Assembly: GCF_037042905.1 (NCBI RefSeq)
Contig: NC_087247.1
Location: forward strand, 40,399,920-40,463,919
Reading direction: 5' to 3'
Source: Lytechinus pictus
Taxonomy: Eukaryota > Echinodermata > Echinoidea > Temnopleuroida > Toxopneustidae
Length of the DNA stretch: 64,000 nucleotides
The notes under the pieces are model-generated. The model saw only the letters and a list, made by a program, of their open reading frames with translations. It was not told the DNA's origin and ran no database searches. The position numbers and the translations under genes were made by a program. Shown here in pieces: positions 40,501 to 48,128 of the stretch. The first letter of the stretch is position 1; each line of letters starts with the position of its first letter.

Positions 40501-42855
40501 GTCATCGTAAGCGATATTTCCCAAAATTACAAATTGAGTGAAATGTTTGGCTTGATAATAATTTTTGTTGAAAATAGCACTCACCTCACTTTATTCCAAT
40601 CCACACTGGGTCACTTATTTACTCGATTTCCCCTTCTTTTTTTTCTTGAAGTAAATTTCGTATTGCATGCGTATAATGAGGACCAAAATGTATACTGTTA
40701 ATTTGTGGAAATGAATTGAACCTGCCTATGAGTATGAATAAATATGGCGTTCCACAAAACACGAGACCTTTGATACATGACGTCCTTTTTCTATTTCTCT
40801 CCCCCTCAGGAACATGTGCGAACTCAAAACTTGAAAATCAAAGCTATCATAATTGATTGTGGTCATTTTGGTTTCGTTGACTCTATGGGAGCTAAGACGA
40901 TGGCATCCTTAGTCAAAGACTTTAAAGCTGTAGGAGTGTGTGTTGTCCTAAGCAGCTGTTCAGGTAAGTCCGTTTGAGGAATTATTTAGATAGATTAAAA
41001 TAGAAAGAAAAATTGATGAATAAATAAATTGATAAAGGAAGGAAAAAAGAAAGAAAGAAATATAGAAATAAAGACAGAAAGACTGGCGCGGTTCTGTACT
41101 ATGATAATATAATGAGCATTAGTGACCGCCTTTGAGTACGTAGAATTCGTTGCACCAAATTGTTGAAATCTCAATTTGTTTGATTTTCAATGTCTTAAAA
41201 TTTCAGTTTAATTAGTTAGTTCCCGTCCTCTCCATAACAAGACCCAAGATAAACATTGAATCGTACATAAACATGATAATAGCCTATTTTGTACCTGCCA
41301 TTAATTTGAATAACAAAATGCAGGACTGCACAATGTCACATAGAAAGCTCTATTGATCAATTCAATTTAGGAATTAATCAATCTGAATCGTCATTTGAAA
41401 TTCCGCTTAAATCAAGAATGAAGGCTATTAAATGTTTGATTTCATTTTTTTAGATTCTGTGATGCAATCATTATCGTGCCTCAGTTCGATCAGGAAAGAG
41501 CTTTTCTACATGACTGTTCATGACGCATGGCTGTCTCTTCAAAATATCAGATTACAGGTAAGTTTGATGCTTGACATTTTCTTGGACATGCTGATAATGA
41601 TTTTAAAAAAGCAAGTTTTCGGAGCCAGGCATTTCTTTTTATTCAATCACATAGACAACAAATGTCACAGAAAAGGAGAAAACTCTTAAACTTTAAAGAG
41701 TTTAAACACAAGATTTACAAACTTGGAATGAAGAATGTTGCAATAAACTATACTTACTGATTTGCATATCAATATACAGATCAGTGACTAAATAAACAAT
41801 TCTTCTTTCTTTATTAAATCCAATGTAAGTAAGTCTTCATCCTCATGTAAGTACAATGTAAATCCTCGTCACTGAGTCACCAGTACCAATACTCACACTC
41901 GATCTCGAATATTTTTCTATCTGTGTCCTCCGAAATACCGTTGTTTCTATTTTCATGATTTTTACTTATTTCTTCAAGATGAGACAAAATTTACTCAATA
42001 TTTTATTACTCCTTTTCTCACCATACCATTTACTCACCCAAATTTGGTACGAATCCTTAATAACTATGACGATTGCTCGATAATCAACCCTATACTAAAT
42101 TCTGCAACTAAAACTCCCCTGCCCTCACGGTGCCTTCCAAAATGTCGCTCCCATTACATCTGCTCCATCCAGGCCGAAAATAAAAATAATTATCGACTTA
42201 AACTTCATAGTGGCATTTCATGGTGGCCAAAAAGTTTACAAGAATTGAATCACGGGATGGATGTTTATCCATCCGAAGTTTGAATAATTTTAGATAGCAA
42301 TGCTTGGACCAAATAAAGAATGTGTACCTTTTTACCATTTTGAGAACATCTGATAAGCTATTAATTCAATAACTTTGTTAGTAATTATTTCAGTAACGGT
42401 GACTTAGTTTCACTTCAGATTTAATGCAAGGGCATTTTGAATAGAGAAGGGGTTTTGACATTGACACTAGTTTATATTGTATAAATTCACTCCCTTTTAC
42501 TTACGTGTGTGAATAATTTATTTGTTATTATTTATTTACTAAGTTATTTAGATTGTTTCGGCCAAATAGAAATATAATGCTCCCCCAAATTAAGCATGTT
42601 TTCCTTCCAAACTTTAACTTTTTGAATTTCCTGATGCCATCCTGTAGTAAACTCTACTAATGTTTATACCCCGTGCTATAACATTCACTTTAATGTGACC
42701 GAATTTTCCTCTCATTTCCCTCCCTCGCCACTTTGCATGGCAACCCTTTTTTTTACGGTGGCTATCTTCAGGTGGAGTCTATCATGAATGGAGAGCCTCG
42801 CAAGAAACGACCATCAAGATGGAAGAGATTCAGAACACGAGAAGCAACTATCTAA
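9328..42855 (+). CDS. SLC26-family anion transporter (SulP/STAS), complete 16-exon gene
   Basis: Multipass membrane anion exchanger or channel. SLC26 proteins move chloride, bicarbonate, sulfate, iodide or oxalate across the plasma membrane; the substrate here is unknown. Join: 9328-9920, 11351-11487, 23555-23665, 24574-24800, 25355-25528, 28241-28393, 34818-34900, 35198-35351, 36572-36685, 37359-37436, 38060-38155, 38652-38828, 40009-40230, 40810-40963, 41454-41557, 42772-42855. All introns are GT-AG, phases match throughout, and the product is 886 residues. Residues 1-198 are an unusually long low-complexity N-terminus. The membrane domain (about 210-680) has [16 protein letters not shown] (229-244) and the SLC26 signature at 255-276 (AVYGLYTT ... 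GTSK). The anion-site arginine is R570 in [10 protein letters not shown]; the residue before it is Ala569, where prestin has Ser398. N322-G-T is a likely glycosylation site between TM3 and TM4. STAS (about 690-860) has SLYFANAE (714-721) and FVDSMG (795-800). Overall similarity suggests the A5/A6/A9 side of the family, without a firm orthology. Confidence 0.95.
9921..11350 (+). other. SLC26 intron 1
   Basis: AT-rich. It contains an (AT)n-rich tract at about 11100-11160, followed by a segment ending CTAATAAACTG plus TTGAATTGAATG (about 11245-11264), a retroposon-like 3' tail similar to the one at 4970-4997. Nothing else is recognised. Confidence 0.8.
11351..11487 (+). CDS. SLC26 exon 2: TM1 region
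   Basis: Acceptor TTTTTTTCAG, donor GTAAGA. Residues 199-243, including LPAYKFRQW and [15 protein letters not shown], a highly conserved SLC26 segment at the entry of the membrane domain. Phase 2 in, phase 1 out. Confidence 0.95.
11488..17519 (+). other. SLC26 intron 2, first part
   Basis: The start of a 12-kb intron. GT-rich low complexity at 11579-11740 and GA-rich tracts at about 11645-11665 and 13908-13926. A tract of mixed ATT/ATC triplets lies at about 14065-14275. No other gene or exon is supported; open frames here are repeat by-products. Confidence 0.75.
17520..18943. mobile_element. Non-autonomous hAT-like element A with 8-bp target duplication
   Basis: Ends are inverted repeats: left CAGGCGCGTAGCCAGG, right CCTGGCTACGCGGTTG (complement CAACCGCGTAGCCAGG). 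It is flanked by identical 8-bp copies GTAGCCAC at 17512-17519 and 18944-18951. An 8-bp duplication with CA-starting GTAGCCAGG termini fits the hAT superfamily. The interior has no transposase but carries scattered self-complementary motifs such as GCGCTTCGCGCG (18628) and GCGCTGCGCGCG (17736). It lies inside SLC26 intron 2. Confidence 0.85.
18969..19668. mobile_element. Non-autonomous TIR element (MITE), copy 2
   Basis: The same family as 4463-5503: matching blocks include ATCAAAATCGGA, GCATTATTCCGATGAAACAG, CCCCACTTGTTCTTTTGTAT and the right inverted end with AAAATTCAATAACTCCGTTA and CAGCCCGGAGTGTCCC. It lacks the 430-bp insertion of copy 1 but has gained an (AT)n tract at 19440-19540 near the right arm. 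No transposase. Confidence 0.8.
19440..19540. repeat. (AT)n microsatellite
   Basis: About 100 bp of almost pure AT dinucleotides inside MITE copy 2. It is absent from the homologous place in copy 1 and so was gained after insertion. Confidence 0.95.
19925..20375. repeat. Long inverted repeat, arms about 150 bp, in SLC26 intron 2
   Basis: Left arm 19925-20095 (TACAATCGCTGATG ... ACCAG) is the near-exact reverse complement of 20218-20375 (CTGGTTTACAGTCC ... CGATTGTA). The main difference is 9 bp (ACACCATGT) present only in the left arm. The loop is about 120 bp. Both arms contain GTCCTGAAAAGGAC, itself a small hairpin. It is probably a foldback transposon; the transcribed intron would form a long duplex. 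Confidence 0.85.
20376..23554 (+). other. SLC26 intron 2, last part
   Basis: AT-rich with small GT/GA tracts and a G-run around 22525-22620. Short open frames (for example 22508-22899) coincide with simple sequence. Nothing coding is supported before the acceptor at 23554. Confidence 0.7.
23555..23665 (+). CDS. SLC26 exon 3: family signature
   Basis: Residues 245-280. Carries [18 protein letters not shown] and then [12 protein letters not shown], which satisfies the SLC26/sulfate transporter signature (A-x-Y-G-L-Y-T-T ... Y-x3-G-T-S-K). Phase 1 at both ends. Confidence 0.96.
23666..24573 (+). other. SLC26 intron 3
   Basis: Contains a C-run plus (CA)n at about 23872-23903; otherwise unremarkable AT-rich sequence. 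Donor GTAAG at 23666, acceptor CAG ending at 24573. Confidence 0.85.
24574..24800 (+). CDS. SLC26 exon 4: TM3 and glycosylated loop
   Basis: Residues 282-356. GTFAVVSLM at the start matches the TM3 segment that lines the SLC26 anion site. The loop [12 protein letters not shown] supplies N322-G-T, a plausible N-glycosylation site where relatives are glycosylated. It ends in the next hydrophobic helix ([10 protein letters not shown]). Confidence 0.96.
24801..25354 (+). other. SLC26 intron 4
   Basis: Rich in GATGG/ATAATGG imperfect repeats at about 24950-25200, with A-rich sequence after 25200. No coding evidence. Confidence 0.85.
25355..25528 (+). CDS. SLC26 exon 5: membrane helices
   Basis: Residues 357-414. 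Contains [21 protein letters not shown], a conserved SLC26 helix pair motif (YLSE-x-LVR-x-FTT-x-AA), then the loop [17 protein letters not shown]. Phase 0 at both ends. Confidence 0.96.
25529..28240 (+). other. SLC26 intron 5
   Basis: 2.7 kb of AT-rich sequence. Short direct repeats of TATGTTAAAG occur around 26178-26208. I recognise no mobile element and no exon. Confidence 0.75.
28241..28393 (+). CDS. SLC26 exon 6: membrane helix
   Basis: Residues 415-465 ([16 protein letters not shown], then a hydrophobic helix, then FNIPIELIV). The IP-x-E-L/M-I motif is conserved in SLC26 before TM8. Phase 0 at both ends. Confidence 0.95.
28394..28877 (+). other. SLC26 intron 6, first part
   Basis: Unique-looking AT-rich sequence up to the MITE at 28881. 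Confidence 0.75.
28881..29183. mobile_element. 303-bp MITE flanked by TAA (Harbinger-like)
   Basis: Left end GGCCCGTACTCCGAAGTCGG and right end CTGACTTCAGAATACGGGCC are inverted repeats extending over GTTTAACTTA / TAAGTTAAAC. Identical TAA trinucleotides flank it (28878-28880 and 29184-29186), the 3-bp TWA duplication usual for PIF/Harbinger elements. No coding capacity. Confidence 0.8.
29183..29345. repeat. Near-perfect 163-bp palindrome (70-bp arms)
   Basis: Arm 29183-29252 (CTAAAAAACGAAGAGC ... GTGCTGATTTT) pairs with 29276-29345 with only two mismatches by my reading. The spacer of 23 bp contains TTCAAATTTGAA, itself palindromic. It directly abuts the MITE on its left and is probably a separate foldback element. 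Transcribed within intron 6, it would fold into a 70-bp hairpin. Confidence 0.9.
29346..30232 (+). other. SLC26 intron 6, between palindrome and hAT element
   Basis: AT-rich; short open frames at 29406-29666 and 29733-29924 have no recognisable content. Nothing else seen. Confidence 0.6.
30241..31427. mobile_element. Non-autonomous hAT-like element B with exact 8-bp target duplication
   Basis: 1187 bp. Left end CAGTGGCGTAACTACGG, right end CCACGGTACGCCACTG. Identical 8-bp ATCATACA copies flank it at 30233-30240 and 31428-31435, the hAT hallmark, and suggest a fairly recent insertion. G- and C-runs lie just inside the left end. The interior is a degenerate tandem array of about six units of 90-120 bp, each with a self-complementary GCTCGCGCTTCGCGCTCGC-like core (30813, 30926, about 31017, 31137, 31250, about 31348). 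No transposase. It sits in SLC26 intron 6. Confidence 0.9.
31436..34817 (+). other. SLC26 intron 6, last part
   Basis: AT-rich with a (GT)n plus G-run at about 32253-32278 and a C/T-rich tract at 32650-32920. TTTCATTTCATTTATTTTATTTC at 33722-33745 resembles a reversed retroposon tail. No exon other than the one at 34818. Confidence 0.7.
34818..34900 (+). CDS. SLC26 exon 7
   Basis: Residues 466-492 plus two bases ([18 protein letters not shown], then [10 protein letters not shown]). The donor GTATGA was chosen because it keeps frame with exon 8, giving KTG-FPPPQMP as in other SLC26 proteins. 83 nt, phase 2 out. Confidence 0.94.
35198..35351 (+). CDS. SLC26 exon 8
   Basis: Residues 494-544. 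[20 protein letters not shown], a conserved hydrophobic helix, then YEIDANQ, matching the conserved Y-x-[IV]-D-[SA]-N-Q before TM10. The preceding intron 7 (34901-35197) is short and featureless. Confidence 0.96.
35352..36571 (+). other. SLC26 intron 8, with a dispersed repeat and a small palindrome
   Basis: 35590-35625 is a reversed (TTGAA)n tail. 35640-35890 matches the repeat at 2460-2760 (GGTTGGTRTGSTAAAAA, CCTTCATTTT, long C-run, TCAAAATCGTTC). 36385-36414 is a perfect 14-bp-arm palindrome (TATCCTTTGAAATT-AA-AATTTCAAAGGATA). Other sequence is AT-rich. Confidence 0.7.
36572..36685 (+). CDS. SLC26 exon 9: anion-binding TM10 start
   Basis: Residues 545-582. [15 protein letters not shown], then [20 protein letters not shown]570 occupies the position of the substrate-site arginine (Arg399 of mammalian prestin); the residue before it is Ala569, where prestin has Ser398. 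The GGKTQ end is typical of the A5/A6/A9 side of the family. Confidence 0.96.
36686..37358 (+). other. SLC26 intron 9
   Basis: AT-rich, no repeat or exon recognised; a T-rich tract precedes the acceptor TTTTCCAG. Confidence 0.85.
37359..37436 (+). CDS. SLC26 exon 10: membrane helix
   Basis: Residues 583-608, [20 protein letters not shown] then FEPLPK. One hydrophobic helix followed by the conserved LPK that leads into exon 11. Phase 0. Confidence 0.95.
37437..38059 (+). other. SLC26 intron 10
   Basis: A C-run at about 37646-37660; otherwise AT-rich. The open frame at 37565-37912 spans the run and has no recognisable domain. Confidence 0.8.
38060..38155 (+). CDS. SLC26 exon 11
   Basis: Residues 609-640, [20 protein letters not shown] then [16 protein letters not shown] and the following W/F-R-x-S-K region are conserved in SLC26. 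Phase 0. Confidence 0.96.
38156..38651 (+). other. SLC26 intron 11
   Basis: AT-rich, no feature recognised. Confidence 0.85.
38652..38828 (+). CDS. SLC26 exon 12: last helices and linker to STAS
   Basis: Residues 641-699. Two hydrophobic helices ([30 protein letters not shown]), then RTQTPNF, a conserved SLC26 post-membrane motif, and the linker [11 protein letters not shown] that begins the STAS region. Confidence 0.96.
38829..40008 (+). other. SLC26 intron 12
   Basis: Contains the TIR element at 39630-39795. 39240-39390 is pyrimidine-rich. No other exon. Confidence 0.8.
39630..39795. mobile_element. 166-bp MITE with TTTCATGAAAG termini
   Basis: The left end GCGTTTCATGAAAGTTGTCA plus GCACTGAC (about 39632-39660) is the reverse complement of GTCAGTGCTGACAACTTTCA plus TGAAACAC (39764-39791). 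The interior is about 100 bp, with a second inner pair (TTGTCAGCACYGACAA). Non-coding. A target duplication is not clear. Confidence 0.8.
40009..40230 (+). CDS. SLC26 exon 13: STAS domain, first half
   Basis: Residues 700-773. [16 protein letters not shown] (706-721) is the hallmark start of the STAS fold. It is followed by a Lys-rich intervening segment ([15 protein letters not shown]) that is shorter than in many vertebrate SLC26 proteins. Phase 0. Confidence 0.96.
40231..40809 (+). other. SLC26 intron 13
   Basis: AT-rich. ACCGGAGCTCGAACC at about 40361-40375 looks like a reversed B box of the SINE family seen at 4.3 and 56.6 kb, so a short SINE relic may lie at 40345-40400. Confidence 0.6.
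40810..40963 (+). CDS. SLC26 exon 14: STAS domain, second half
   Basis: Residues 774-824 plus one base. [20 protein letters not shown] includes D797-S798-x-G, the loop equivalent to the phosphorylated serine loop of anti-sigma antagonists that defines STAS. Donor GTAAGT, phase 1 out. Confidence 0.96.
40964..41453 (+). other. SLC26 intron 14
   Basis: A-rich (GAAA)n-like sequence at about 41035-41085; otherwise featureless. Confidence 0.85.
41454..41557 (+). CDS. SLC26 exon 15: end of STAS
   Basis: Codon 825 is completed here, followed by residues 826-859. [20 protein letters not shown] then [14 protein letters not shown]; the [ST]-[VI]-H-D-A motif closes the STAS domain in SLC26. Phase 0 out. 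Confidence 0.95.
41558..42771 (+). other. SLC26 intron 15
   Basis: AT-rich. An AATAAA at about 42315 follows exon 15 inside the intron, so intronic polyadenylation is conceivable but unsupported. The open frame at 42044-42283 has no recognisable content. Confidence 0.75.
42772..42855 (+). CDS. SLC26 exon 16: basic C-terminal tail and stop
   Basis: Residues 860-886 and TAA at 42853-42855. The tail is strongly basic ([15 protein letters not shown]) and ends EATI. The last residues do not fit a class I PDZ ligand because position -2 is Ala. Acceptor TATCTTCAG. Confidence 0.9.
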   Translation: MESIMNGEPRKKRPSRWKRFRTREATI

Positions 42856-44960
42856 GGGGGTCAAGAAGAGAAAATAAACATTGAAATATTGGGGTACGGT
42901 GAAGAATGAAAGATGGTATGCAAATTTCGAACTACGATGGTATCCATCTTATAGGGAGAAAGCGAAAATGAGACGGAAGAAGAAAGGATTATGTAATAAG
43001 AACAGTTAGAGGGATGATCTCAATTAAAAATAAGATTTAAAACATTATAGGGGAATGTAAACATTTCATAGTTAAATCGGTAGCGGGGGGAAACTATCAC
43101 GCAATAAGAGGCAGTGTTTTATTTCGATTAATAGTAAACATTTCAAAATGATTTAAAAAAGTATTTTAAACAATCCTTTATTCGAGGAAGTTCTAAGTTG
43201 ATTTTCATCAATTAAGTCAACTAATCTGAACCTTGTCGAAAAGCATAATTATGCAAGTTCAAAATAATTATTGTATAACGCATGTATAAGTCACTAATTA
43301 AATCCGAGCTGTTCTTGCATGATTTGTACACGTTACTCACTATTTTGAATTAGATTTTAATGGATGTTTTCAGAAATTGGCGATATAAAATTTTGATTCT
43401 AACTTTTCTTTAAAACTGTAAATGAAATTCTAAAAGTGGCTGATTTATGATGTGTGTTTTATTTATTTCCAATTTAAATCGTTGTCATAAAGCAATAAGA
43501 GTTTTGAAATGGTTGGTTTGGATTTTATCAATCCAAAGTAATTGTTATGGGATGTTTATTGTGTAATATGTATTGTATGTGTGTAACGTAATATACTGTA
43601 AATAGTATTGGTATTCCATGTCATATTATTCCACCTGTCGCTACAAATGTATTAAGTGCTGGAACACTGTGATTTTTTTTATCTGTAGAAATCTACACCT
43701 TTCCAATATAAAACTAGCATTGTGTCCCTCAATACTTAAAAAATACATTATTGGTTTTGAGGTGTATTCGGATCATACATATCAACTTTTTTAATTCACG
43801 GTTATGAGATTTGCACATAGTAACAAAAAACAAACCCTTCCTTATTCAAATTAATTAGCGAAACTGATATCATGGATTATTTCTGCGCATTGATTTAACA
43901 CTCAGGAAAGTATATAAATAAGATATAATGCAGCAGAAAGTAAAACAATTAGTCCCATAGAAAACCGCTATGTATTGGTGTGTAATTACATCGATCTCGC
44001 GTTTACTTGTCATGTACATAGTACGAAAAATTCTTGTTTACTATATAATAATATATGCTGTAAAAATGGCATCTTTATCTATATGATATTTTGATAAGAA
44101 TTTTTTGGGATAATGTCATTATCTATGATATGAGCGATATACTCTGCAATGTGTATGGTATTAATGCTGTAGGGACGGATTCGGGATTTCAGGATGTAGG
44201 GGGTGCGGAGAAAAAAGTTCAACTTATTGTTTGTTTTTGTTAAAAAAAAACTATTATCATTTCAAAATCGATTACATTTTCTAAAAGTTTACAAGCAACA
44301 TAAAGACAAATCTGTCACATTTTATCTCCCCTGCTACAAGAAAAAAAAAAAAATAAATAAATCTCTCCACTCAACCCCAGGATCTATTTTCCTCGTGTTA
44401 AAAAGAGGGTCACAAGAGTGGGCACTATAAATATGGCATTATAACCATAATTTTGGTACTTTCTGTATATGATTTTATAAAGATATACCAGGAATTTTAT
44501 TACTTTGAGCAATCACTTTCAAACGTTTTTTTTTTATTATTGGTCAATATTATTTTTTTTACATATCAAGAACAGAAATTGGTACGCAGGTTTGACATAT
44601 CACTCATGGAAAGCGAAAAGTGACTCGGCTGATGTTAATATCAAACAAGTTTTAAATAAATGATATATATAATCACTTGGAAATGTCATTCTGTGCTATA
44701 TTATACTATTCATTTTGGATTCAATCCTTGTAAATAAACAATATTAAGCATGATTTTCCTCATGTTCAATGTATAGCTGCGATGAAGATTATATTTTGTA
44801 CACTGTGATTGCAAATTTCAAAATACCTATGTGCCTAAATCCTTGCTCTTTGAAATGTCATACAATGTTGAGTATTGTGTTTTAAAACATAATTGTATTC
44901 GGAGACAATGTAATGTATATGATTTTACTATGCAATAAAATGAAGTAATCAAAATACGGT
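42856..44960 (+). other. SLC26 3' untranslated region (probable extent)
   Basis: AT-rich sequence without splice signals or a credible frame. It includes a small G-rich repeat-like patch at about 44175-44215. Confidence 0.5.
44934..44939 (+). terminator. Candidate main polyadenylation signal AATAAA
   Basis: AATAAA is followed about 20 nt later by GTGTGGGTTT and T-rich sequence, a proper downstream element. Alternative AATAAA hexamers lie at 44733-44738 and, only 18 nt after the stop codon, at 42873-42878. The last would give a very short UTR and lacks an obvious GT-rich element. Confidence 0.5.
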
Positions 44961-45590
44961 GTGGGTTTCTAATCGTCCTTTTTATTGTTCCATACAATCT
45001 TAAATCATCTAAAGTACATGTTCCATTTATTTTACCCCATGCTACGTAACGCTAGTAGATTCAAGATAATAGGCCTACTGTCGAATACAAATATGTAAAA
45101 CTTGATTTTATATTGTCCGTGCATATTCTATTAAAAAAAAAGATATATGAAATATACAAGTGCAAACAGAATGATTAATGTATAGCCTAAGTACAATGAT
45201 CATTATAACACACATGTATGAGGATTGCATGCTGCGAATAAAATAATCATGACTAACAACAAAGTCATGGTGATTAATCATTTCATCTGTCCAAAAAATG
45301 AAGAATGCGGCCCTTTTCATAAAGAACTTATAATTAATGGTAACTTTGCCATTATTGTAATATACCATAAAAATCATTCATGAAAGTATAAAGAGATAGT
45401 TAAAAGTAACATGAAATACATAGTTATGATTGAAGATATAAACAGATATTTTAATTAAAATAAATATTTGCTCCTTATATCATTGCTATTTCTTCCTGCC
45501 TATTAATATTACTATTTCTTCGAGATCAGAAAATATAAAAAACATAATAAAAATACTATTATGACCTTATACGACATTTTTGGGAAAAAT
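44961..45590. other. Intergenic, no gene seen
   Basis: AT-rich sequence. The minus-strand frame at 45108-45377 has no recognisable domain. Confidence 0.6.
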
Positions 45591-45599
45591 AGTGCCACT

Positions 45600-46818
45600 A
45601 TGCGTATCTAATTAAGCAATTAATGCAAGCACGAGGGGTGAGCTGAAATCTTTTATATATTTACCTGAAAGGGGGGAATTTTAGGACTATTTGTATGAAT
45701 TCATGACAAGGATACGTATCTCATCGGCGTAATGAGAGCGCGAAGTGCGAGCCGATTATATATATATATATATATCACCTAAAAGGGACATTTTAATGAT
45801 TGTTTGTAAAATTAATGAAGAGCATTTGTATTTCCCTATAGCGCGTGATGAAAAGCTTTTATAATTAAACCTTCAAAATATGCATTTCAGAACTGTTTTA
45901 AAAAATTAATAAAGAATAACACAATGCAAACCCAGAGCTAAAGGTGAAAAATTTTAATATTTGCATTTGAAAAAGGAATTTTTTAAGGGTTCACTCTAAA
46001 AAATATTGGGTAAAAGTGTTCCATAAGGGTAATTAAGTGTCCAACCAACATCGGGCATATTTATTTATCCAGTGTGATGAAAATTTTGCCCATTCTAACC
46101 TTACTGGACAATATACTGCCCCATATTAGTTGGACATAGAATTACCCTCGTGATGGTAAAAATTTTACCCAATATTTGGATTTTTTGAAGAAAATAAGTA
46201 TATCACTAACCAAAGTTGGCACGAGTATTCATCCCTGGGTGAAGACATGCAAGATTCATTTTCTAAATGTGTTTGGAATTGCATTGCCATGGTAATAGCA
46301 TAGGACGGGAGTATTAATCACCTTCAGGGGCCTCAGGGCGATTACATACGTTTCGTAAGGGACATTTCGACAACACTATCTAGTCTTCGGCTTAGCTGAA
46401 TACTTGAGCAATAATATTTTTTTGTCAGCGGTAAAGTTATAGTGGGTAGTCATGTGAAAAAAACTGATAACCAACAAAAAATGTTTGATTACGATTGAAT
46501 TAAAGGTGAAAATGTGTGTCATCCGGGACTCAGAAATGTCCTTTACGGCACGCAACGTTTCAACTCTAATTCACCCATGGACATGCTACGTAATTATTTT
46601 TGTTAGTTCTTAATATTACCACAAAACAAATTGAAGTTCCTCGTTTGTTTGGACAGCAAATGTGGTGAAAATGGCTGATTTTTCTAGCATGGAATCGCCC
46701 TTCAGTGGTAATCACTTCCTGTGCCTTTATTCATTTGCCTTTTCTCTCCATTTTTTGTTTTCCTTTCTGGCGCCCAGTGCACATGCCCCGTGCCCCCACC
46801 CCCGTAGATACGCCACTG
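45600..46818 (-). mobile_element. Decayed hAT-like element, reverse orientation
   Basis: The right terminus GTAGATACGCCACTG ends at 46818, matching the end of the intact element at 31427, with the usual C-run just inside. At 45640-45760 it carries the reversed interior unit (GAGCTGAAATC ... GAGCGCGAAGTGCGAGCC), and 45775-45800 carries CACCTAAAAGGGACATTTTA, all homologous to 30781-31270. The left terminus is not found, and a MITE sits inside, so the copy is old. Confidence 0.55.
45998..46186. mobile_element. MITE with AAAAAATATTGGGTAAAA ends
   Basis: Inverted blocks in order: AAAAAATATTGGGTAAAA, GGGTAATT, TGTCCAAC on the left; GTTGGACA, AATTACCC, TTTTACCCAATATTTGG on the right. It is about 190 bp, non-coding, and inserted in the decayed hAT copy. 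Confidence 0.7.
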
Positions 46819-46838
46819 CTTTCGATTAAATGCCTTGC

Positions 46839-46917
46839 TCACGGGCGCTGGCTGGGGATCGAACCCGGTCTTTCAAATGTCTAGTCAGGCGCCTTAGACC
46901 ACTCGGCCACGGCACCT
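46839..46917 (-). mobile_element. tRNA-derived SINE head with A and B boxes
   Basis: On the minus strand, GGTGCCGTGGCCGAGTGG is followed by TCTAAGGCGCC and, later, GGGTTCGATCCCC. The A box is 46892-46909 (minus) and the B box 46856-46865 (minus), so it could be read by RNA polymerase III. The layout copies a tRNA, but the acceptor stem does not pair (5' GGTGCCG against 3' CCAGCGC), there is no CCA-proximal closure and the anticodon arm is poor. I call it the tRNA-like head of a SINE. Confidence 0.7.
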
Positions 46918-46919
46918 CT

Positions 46920-47640
46920 AATCACATGTAGGGACACTTTTGTTCATTCCAGAAAAAAAAGTCTTATAAAATGTTTTCTTTGAGCCTTTTAACAAAGACC
47001 CTTTGTTTGGGATTAGTCGATGTCCCTATTTACGTCTTTTACGAATGGAATTCACTTGTTTCCTTGATCACGCCAGTGAGGGTTGGAAGTACGCGGGTGG
47101 ATTTAAAAGTTCACGTCACGAAGTTGTCGTTTCTCCCTGCTTTTGTCATGCACTGATTTCAACATTTAGGGTAGGCATAACTCTAGTTATCCCCAGGATT
47201 CGATCACACCATTTAGGGTGCATTTCTTAAGTTGTTGAACACGTGTGGATTCAGAGAGTTGGCCCCTCCCCTCCCCCACAAAGAACTAAACCAAATTGAG
47301 AGTTGAGCATCTTCATCATATTAATCTCTTTATTTTGTTCTGCATGGTTGAATTACTTTTATTTCTTAACTTTTCCAAAGTCCGAATCAATTATTGTTCT
47401 TGTTAGATTTAAATGACAATACATGCTATGGAGATGAACGAATGTAATTCAACAACACAAAGCAATTAATAACATAGCACACTATATCTGCAAAATATAG
47501 CCGTGACACATTATTGTGGGCAGTAAAAATCTTCCCTTTATTTTCTTATGATTTCATCCCAATGAAACAAACTGCAAGTGTGGATTTTTTTCCCCAGACA
47601 CATCGAGCACCGAAGACCAAACTTGCAATAAAGTAGGGTG
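46920..47640. other. Intergenic, no gene seen
   Basis: Moderately AT-rich. Overlapping open frames at 46971-47230 show no recognisable domain. Confidence 0.5.
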
Positions 47641-47724
47641 CTATGACTGATATCGCCAGGTATAGGTTAATTAAGCAACCTGCTTCACGCTCACACGGCG
47701 AACGAACCCCGGGACGACATCACG

Positions 47725-47832
47725 CAATACTCTTTGAGAGTCAGTTTATTCAAATCCCGGGATTCAAATAAACAAGAACGCCTGTCTCGATATCACGCAA
47801 TATTTTTTGAGAGTCACATTATTCAAATCAAA
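47725..47832. repeat. Two-copy direct repeat
   Basis: ATCACGCAATAYTYTTTGAG followed by AGTCAnNTTATTCAAATC occurs twice, beginning at about 47729 and 47794, with CCCGGGATTCAAATAAAC between. Small, of unknown origin. Confidence 0.6.
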
Positions 47833-47881
47833 TATGAGAAATTAATTTATCCCGAAGTCTGAGTGACTTGGAATAACTTAC

Positions 47882-48128
47882 CTTTATGTAATGAATAACA
47901 GTGCTCGTCCGATTTTTTTTCAATTCTGAACTTACTGTCTCTTTCAACAAGCTCCATTTCATGATACAGGGGAAGCCTCTGACCAGGAAAACTGAGATTT
48001 TTGCTGTGTTTACGCCGATTAGCTAATCCATACAAACCTAACAGATCACTCGAAAAGCCCCCATTCTTCCTACTAACCTGAGCGTGAAGATCCTGTTCAA
48101 TAGCCCCTTTTAGCAAGTTTAGTCCCAT
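47882..48128 (-). CDS. Weak candidate exon, unknown protein
   Basis: A minus-strand frame starts at ATG 48126-48128 and reads 82 codons of mixed composition (MGLNLLKGAIEQDLHAQVSR ... KKSDEHCYSLHK) to a good donor, GTAAGT (plus ACTTAC 47876-47881). A possible acceptor, CACAG, lies just upstream on the minus strand. It is not low complexity and not a repeat I know, but I recognise no domain and no partner exon. It could be chance. Confidence 0.25.

Noticed and set aside
42876-42886. Short 3' UTR ending just after the stop codon
   Set aside because: AATAAA at 42873 lacks a clear GT-rich downstream element; the site at 44934 is better formed.
46839-46917. A functional tRNA-Leu/Ser gene
   Set aside because: A and B boxes fit, but the acceptor stem does not pair and the anticodon arm is poor.
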